From Saksenaea vasiformis B4078 (taxonomy: Eukaryota > Mucoromycota > Mucoromycetes > Mucorales > Saksenaeaceae): a stretch of DNA of 11,352 nt. The notes below the pieces were generated by a model. It saw nothing but the letters and a program-made list of their open reading frames with translations, had not been told where the DNA came from and searched no databases. Where the stretch lies: the NCBI GenBank assembly GCA_000697055.1, contig JNDT01000600.1, positions 1 to 11,352 on the forward strand. The letters are read 5' to 3'. The translations under genes and the position numbers were made by a program. Shown here piece after piece: positions 7,964 through 11,352 of the stretch (its first letter is position 1; each line of letters opens with the position of its first letter).

Positions 7964-10783
7964 TCATTGGAACCGAAGAATGTCGTTGATGATCCATTGG
8001 TGCAGGCGACGAGTGTAGGTGGGTCGGCAGCCGAAGCGAGATAGATTGCGGTAATTGTGATCATCCGTTCCACCAACATCACCAAAAGCAAGACCATCGA
8101 GATGGACTGTATATCCAAGATTTTCGTATTGTTGGCGGATGTCGTTGTATTTTGCCACTTTTCGTTGGCGGGAACGTGCGAGACAGGTGAGTTGCCCAGT
8201 AGAATTAGAAGAAGATTGTGCTGTGATAACAACATCGTAAATACTGACGGTCTTTTTCGCTGCATCAAGTATGATTAGATCAGGTCGTACGCGAGTATCA
8301 GCAAGAAGTGGCGGTGATTGATTAAGTGCAATAGTTGCCGTGGGATTGTTGAATCGTGCTGCTGAGACTATCCGGTTCAGGACCTTATTATGTCGTTCTG
8401 TCTGTAGACGTTTGGAGTGTAAGTCACCACAGAAGCAGAGAATGTGATGGATATCTTCGTGTTGGCGGCAGCGGCGGCAGTGATTATCCCGTTGTAGACC
8501 CCAAAGAGCTTTGTTGGCGTTTGTCGGTAGTAGGTCCAAGCGTGCTTTTACAGTACAGCGGTAGGCCGAGGGATATAAATCATCGGTTCGGATCCAAGAA
8601 TTCGCTGCTGGGTGTTGTAGAGTAGGGCACGCTTGGCCCTGAACGGCTTGTTGTTGCCACCGTTGCAAGAGGGGCTCCTGGCAGACACGTTTGAGGCGGT
8701 CGACTTGTGTAATACGGCGGCGACCGCTAGAGCTGTTTGACCGAGAGTTGAGATTATCCGATATCCCAAAGACACCATCATCGTGTAAGGTCACGGTACA
8801 GCCAATGTGCTTGATAGCTGCAACTACCTGTGCTGATGGGTCGGCAGTGTCTCGATACACGCGGCGTTTTAAATGTTTGTAACCGCCAGATAGGTAAGTG
8901 AGAATATGCTGGTCGGTACAGTTGGTCAGTGGAAGGTTGGCCGGATCCAAGGTATCCGGGTGATGGCAGCGTTGTTCGAGAAGCGTCCCAATCTCAGAGC
9001 GAATCATGTAACGTACTGCTGCGTCCTTGGAGTTAAGCAAACCGACAATGTGAACCAACTGTGTGCTTGCAGCCCAATCCTTGGGTTCATAAAAACCCAA
9101 GCCGCCTTTGTCAACAGGCAAGTGGAAGAGAGCAAGACTCGCGCTGGACGGAAGCTTGAGGTAGCGACGCATAGCATTGCGTAGGACTTGACCAAGTTCC
9201 TGGACTTGGTGATTACCCAGTCCATTCAGGCGAATGTAATAGTCGAGCTGCGGCAGGACAAAGGTTTTGAGGGTATGATGTTTCTGGAAAATATGCAATC
9301 CAGAGTCAGCAACCTTGCCTGCTTGTGTCTTGATTTCTGAGAGTAGTTCTCGGAAGCTGCGATAGATGCCATTGTACTGGTGTCCGACGGAATTGCCGAG
9401 ATATCTCCAATCGTCTAGCAAGCTAATGCGGGGGATACGAGTGCCACGATAGTGAAGATGCATATTGGTATCCTCGCGTCGACGCATATCTCCCTTAGGG
9501 AGAGTAGCAGAGAAGCACGTTTTGTGTGCGTTGATCGCCAATCCAGTCTGTTCCGCGAAAGTGACCACGGCACTATGTAATTGCCGAAAGTGAGCAGGAT
9601 CATGAGAAAAAATCGTCAAATCGTCCGCAAGTAGCAGATGGTTGTGTTGATGCTGCTGCATCAGAGGCTGGAGGCGATTGAGACGATGGGTTAGCTCCAA
9701 GAGACACAACGTAAATATCATAGGTGAAGCGGGATCCTTTTGCTTGGTTCCACGTTTGAGATCGATGATATCAGAAGGTCCTGCTGTCGATTGGACCCAA
9801 CACCCAATGGAATCGTAGAGACTCATAATGATGGCGATGGCTTGTCCGTTCAATCCAGTGTATACGAGCGATTCCTTGATTCGAGTATGAGACACGCTGC
9901 CGAAAGCGTCTTTGAGATCATAGGAGCAGATGTATAGCGGTAGCTTTTTGCGGCGTGAGTTACGAATGATCGCATGCAGATAGTAGTCGTGCTCAATACA
10001 GCCAGGCAGTGGCATGAATCCTTTTTGATTATGCGGAATTGTCTCCAAAATATTTCGCAGTAAGCGGTCAACGACGGCGGAATAGAGCTTAGCAGCCGAG
10101 TTTTGCAATGCAATAGGGCGCCAATTAGAAGCGCACGCAGGATCATCCTTTTTGTAGAGCAGGATCGTGTGTGAAAGCTTCCAATGGCGCGGAATCCAAG
10201 CGAGATGATAGCATCGCTGAAAGATGCAGAGGAGCCAGTATCGTAGACAAGGAAATAAAAGCCAAACCTTGTAAGGGATGCCGTCGAAGCCAGGAGAAGA
10301 CGTTTTGTTGAAGCGTTTGAAGACTTCATCCACGAGATCCCGGTCGATGGCGCCCAGAGAAAGCCCAGAGGAAGAGGTGTCCTGTTGAGACGATGTTGAG
10401 GAGACAGACTGCGGACCATATTGCTGATTAAAATGCGTGTAGAGATCGGCAGGAGCAATCGAGCAAGATTGTCGTTCCCGCGGATTAACCAAATTATCGT
10501 ACGTGATCTTGGGATGGTGACGGTATTGGTGAAAGAGTGTATTAGCAGTACGACTTTCACGGATACGGCTGCGTTCACGAAGTAAGCGACGTCGATCGCC
10601 ACTAGAGAGAGAGGGATCACGCAGCTGCTCAGTGAGGACCGCCTCATCGTCCATGTTCTGCAGACCATCAGGACTCGTGCGTTGAGTAGGCCGTGTGTCT
10701 TCTGCAATGAGTAGATACAGATGGTCGTGGAAACGGTTATTTTTCTGCTCTATCGTTGCGTGGTCGTCACTTGCAGTAACCAA
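7964..10783 (-). CDS. LINE ORF: reverse transcriptase, CCHC zinc knuckle, C-terminal restriction-like endonuclease
   Basis: The frame runs 939 codons from just after a TAG (10784-10786) to TGA at 7964-7966. The first ATG is codon 44 (10654). Counting from codon 1, reverse transcriptase motifs are SPGFDGIPYKVW (163-174), WRPIALQNSAAKLYS (221-235), motif A YDLKDAF (D289), motif B RGTKQKDPASP (344-354), motif C LADD (D387, D388) and RYLG (460-463). The catalytic aspartates are intact. A zinc knuckle C769-x2-C772-x7-H780-x4-C785 is followed by the endonuclease motif RPDL (833-836), D850 and K875/K878-Y879, the R2-type PD-(D/E)xK layout. The protein would nick target DNA and prime reverse transcription on its own RNA. 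No internal stop or frameshift lies in this frame. A 285-codon frame at 9850-10707 is a shadow. Confidence 0.85.
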   Translation of the reverse strand: MVTASDDHATIEQKNNRFHDHLYLLIAEDTRPTQRTSPDGLQNMDDEAVLTEQLRDPSLSSGDRRRLLRERSRIRESRTANTLFHQYRHHPKITYDNLVNPRERQSCSIAPADLYTHFNQQYGPQSVSSTSSQQDTSSSGLSLGAIDRDLVDEVFKRFNKTSSPGFDGIPYKVWLLFPCLRYWLLCIFQRCYHLAWIPRHWKLSHTILLYKKDDPACASNWRPIALQNSAAKLYSAVVDRLLRNILETIPHNQKGFMPLPGCIEHDYYLHAIIRNSRRKKLPLYICSYDLKDAFGSVSHTRIKESLVYTGLNGQAIAIIMSLYDSIGCWVQSTAGPSDIIDLKRGTKQKDPASPMIFTLCLLELTHRLNRLQPLMQQHQHNHLLLADDLTIFSHDPAHFRQLHSAVVTFAEQTGLAINAHKTCFSATLPKGDMRRREDTNMHLHYRGTRIPRISLLDDWRYLGNSVGHQYNGIYRSFRELLSEIKTQAGKVADSGLHIFQKHHTLKTFVLPQLDYYIRLNGLGNHQVQELGQVLRNAMRRYLKLPSSASLALFHLPVDKGGLGFYEPKDWAASTQLVHIVGLLNSKDAAVRYMIRSEIGTLLEQRCHHPDTLDPANLPLTNCTDQHILTYLSGGYKHLKRRVYRDTADPSAQVVAAIKHIGCTVTLHDDGVFGISDNLNSRSNSSSGRRRITQVDRLKRVCQEPLLQRWQQQAVQGQACPTLQHPAANSWIRTDDLYPSAYRCTVKARLDLLPTNANKALWGLQRDNHCRRCRQHEDIHHILCFCGDLHSKRLQTERHNKVLNRIVSAARFNNPTATIALNQSPPLLADTRVRPDLIILDAAKKTVSIYDVVITAQSSSNSTGQLTCLARSRQRKVAKYNDIRQQYENLGYTVHLDGLAFGDVGGTDDHNYRNLSRFGCRPTYTRRLHQWIINDILRFQ

Positions 10784-10786
10784 CTA

Positions 10787-11083
10787 GTGGTCAACGAGTT
10801 CTTGGATAGTAGCCTCAAATGCACGGCGAGCATTTTGGTTTTTGAATAGAGGTACACAAAGGTCGAGATGAGCGTGTAGACACCAACTGTTCGATACTTG
10901 CATAGGCGCGGTGTGCGGTTGGGCGTCAAGATTCGACAGGTGAAGTTGTGTCGATTTCCATAGCAGCCGTGGGGACGGAATGTGGTTGGGAGGACTGTTG
11001 GCGTCGTCTAGTGTCCTCAGCGAGTGAGTCCAAAAAGTCTTCATCAAAATCCAGATCAAGATCAACGGAAGTAGACCGGCCAC
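10787..11083 (-). pseudogene. Upstream continuation of the LINE ORF, cut off by an in-frame TAG
   Basis: This stretch is in the same frame as the 939-codon ORF and separated from it only by TAG at 10784-10786. Its last 60 or so residues (from LDAQPHTAP to FKNQNARRAFEATIQELVDH) have coding character and flow into LVTASDDHATIEQ beyond the stop, so the TAG looks like a nonsense mutation or a readthrough site. The part above about 10960 is probably out of frame: there the acidic frame at 10926-11352 looks like the real one. Confidence 0.5.
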
Positions 11084-11352
11084 GTTGTGGTGTAATATTA
11101 TGCATGGTCAGTGCTGTCGAGTCTGAGAGTACAGAGCGAGAGCGTGCGCACGGTGTAGATACTGTAGTATCGGCTGTTGTGTTGGCTGCAGTGTTCACAG
11201 GCATAGCGGGTACGTCCGTTGATGTGAGATCGAAAACTCGAGCTGATCGGCTGTCCAGTTGTCCATCTGATCCTTTATCCGAACCTCCACGAAAGACATC
11301 ATCCAGTCTATCCTCCAAAATTCCATCCGATCCGCGGTGTAATCCGCCATCC
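10926..11352 (-). CDS. Acidic N-terminal region of the right LINE (partial, open to window edge)
   Basis: The frame is open from the right window edge to TGA at 10926-10928, about 141 codons. It is rich in Asp, Ser, Thr and Arg, with RGSDG/RGGSDKGSDG repeats near the start, a run DLDLDFDEDFLDSLAED in the middle, and no zinc finger or Myb motif in the visible part. It is offset from the downstream frame, so either a frameshift joined them originally near 10926-10960 or this is the end of a separate ORF1. The true start lies outside or at the very edge of the window. Confidence 0.45.
   Translation of the reverse strand, partial: DGGLHRGSDGILEDRLDDVFRGGSDKGSDGQLDSRSARVFDLTSTDVPAMPVNTAANTTADTTVSTPCARSRSVLSDSTALTMHNITPQRGRSTSVDLDLDFDEDFLDSLAEDTRRRQQSSQPHSVPTAAMEIDTTSPVES

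Larger units (their letters stand above)
7824..11352 (-). mobile_element. Non-LTR retrotransposon with restriction-like endonuclease (R2/CRE-type), 5' end beyond the window
   Basis: The element reads right to left. It contains an acidic N-terminal region (11352 to about 10926), a frame-changed segment (about 10960-10787), a TAG, then a 939-codon frame with reverse transcriptase, CCHC knuckle and restriction-like endonuclease, stopping at 7964. A 3' UTR of about 135 nt follows, and an A6 run (T6 on plus, 7824-7829) may be its tail. The end point is uncertain. Its base composition is visibly richer in G and C than the intergenic DNA to the left. No apurinic-endonuclease domain is seen upstream of the reverse transcriptase. 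RLE-type LINEs are often target-specific, but no target such as rDNA or telomeric repeats is recognised at the 3' junction. Confidence 0.75.

Noticed and set aside
8057..9184. Several plus-strand frames of 63-92 codons
   Set aside because: They lie antisense to the LINE ORF, and none has a motif of its own.
9850..10707. 285-codon minus-strand frame inside the right LINE
   Set aside because: It overlaps the reverse transcriptase frame, which carries the real motifs; this is a shadow in another frame.

Overview
The window looks like nuclear DNA from a filamentous fungus, most likely Mucoromycota (inference). The basis is one spliced gene with eleven GT-AG introns of only 45-60 bp, an AT-rich pyrimidine-tract intergenic style, and two different non-LTR retrotransposons. 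No prokaryotic operon features, tRNA, rRNA or CRISPR array were found.

Layout. 1-646 (+) is the 3' end of a LINE whose body lies left of the window: a CCHC zinc-knuckle C-terminus, a 3' UTR with a hairpin, AATAAA and an A9 tail. 639-1082 (+) is an open frame broken by two close TAGs, possibly a relic or hidden exons. 1187-3550 (-) is the one clearly intact host gene: a bifunctional 6-phosphofructo-2-kinase/fructose-2,6-bisphosphatase (PFKFB type) of 12 exons and 598 aa, reconstructed exon by exon. 3551-4125 holds no convincing gene, only a diverged 47-bp repeat pair.

4126-5975 (+) has the layout of transcription units without a recognisable protein. A TATTTAA plus CT-rich leader lies at 4126. 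A second set comprises three copies of an AACTCGGGTTTTAAA-like motif (4828-4902), TATAAATA (4949), about 700 nt with no ATG at all, a textbook 44-bp intron (5364-5407), a first ATG opening a 52-codon hydrophobic ORF (5676-5834), and AATAAATAAA (5947). This is the best candidate for something undescribed (short-protein gene, long non-coding RNA, or a retroelement leader). 5976-7366 is AT-rich with only weak open stretches. 7367-7521 is a diverged relative of the 4126-4261 leader. 7615-7743 (-) has a short stretch resembling a P-type ATPase.

7824-11352 (-) is a second LINE, running out of the window at its 5' side. Its main ORF carries a reverse transcriptase, a CX2CX7HX4C knuckle and a C-terminal restriction-like endonuclease (RPD...D...KxxKY). 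This is the R2/CRE-type architecture, not the apurinic-endonuclease type. A TAG and a frame change separate this ORF from an acidic N-terminal region, so the copy is probably inactive unless it uses two ORFs or readthrough.

The PFKFB gene would set fructose-2,6-bisphosphate levels and so glycolysis versus gluconeogenesis. The LINEs are unrelated to it functionally and mark the neighbourhood as repeat-rich.
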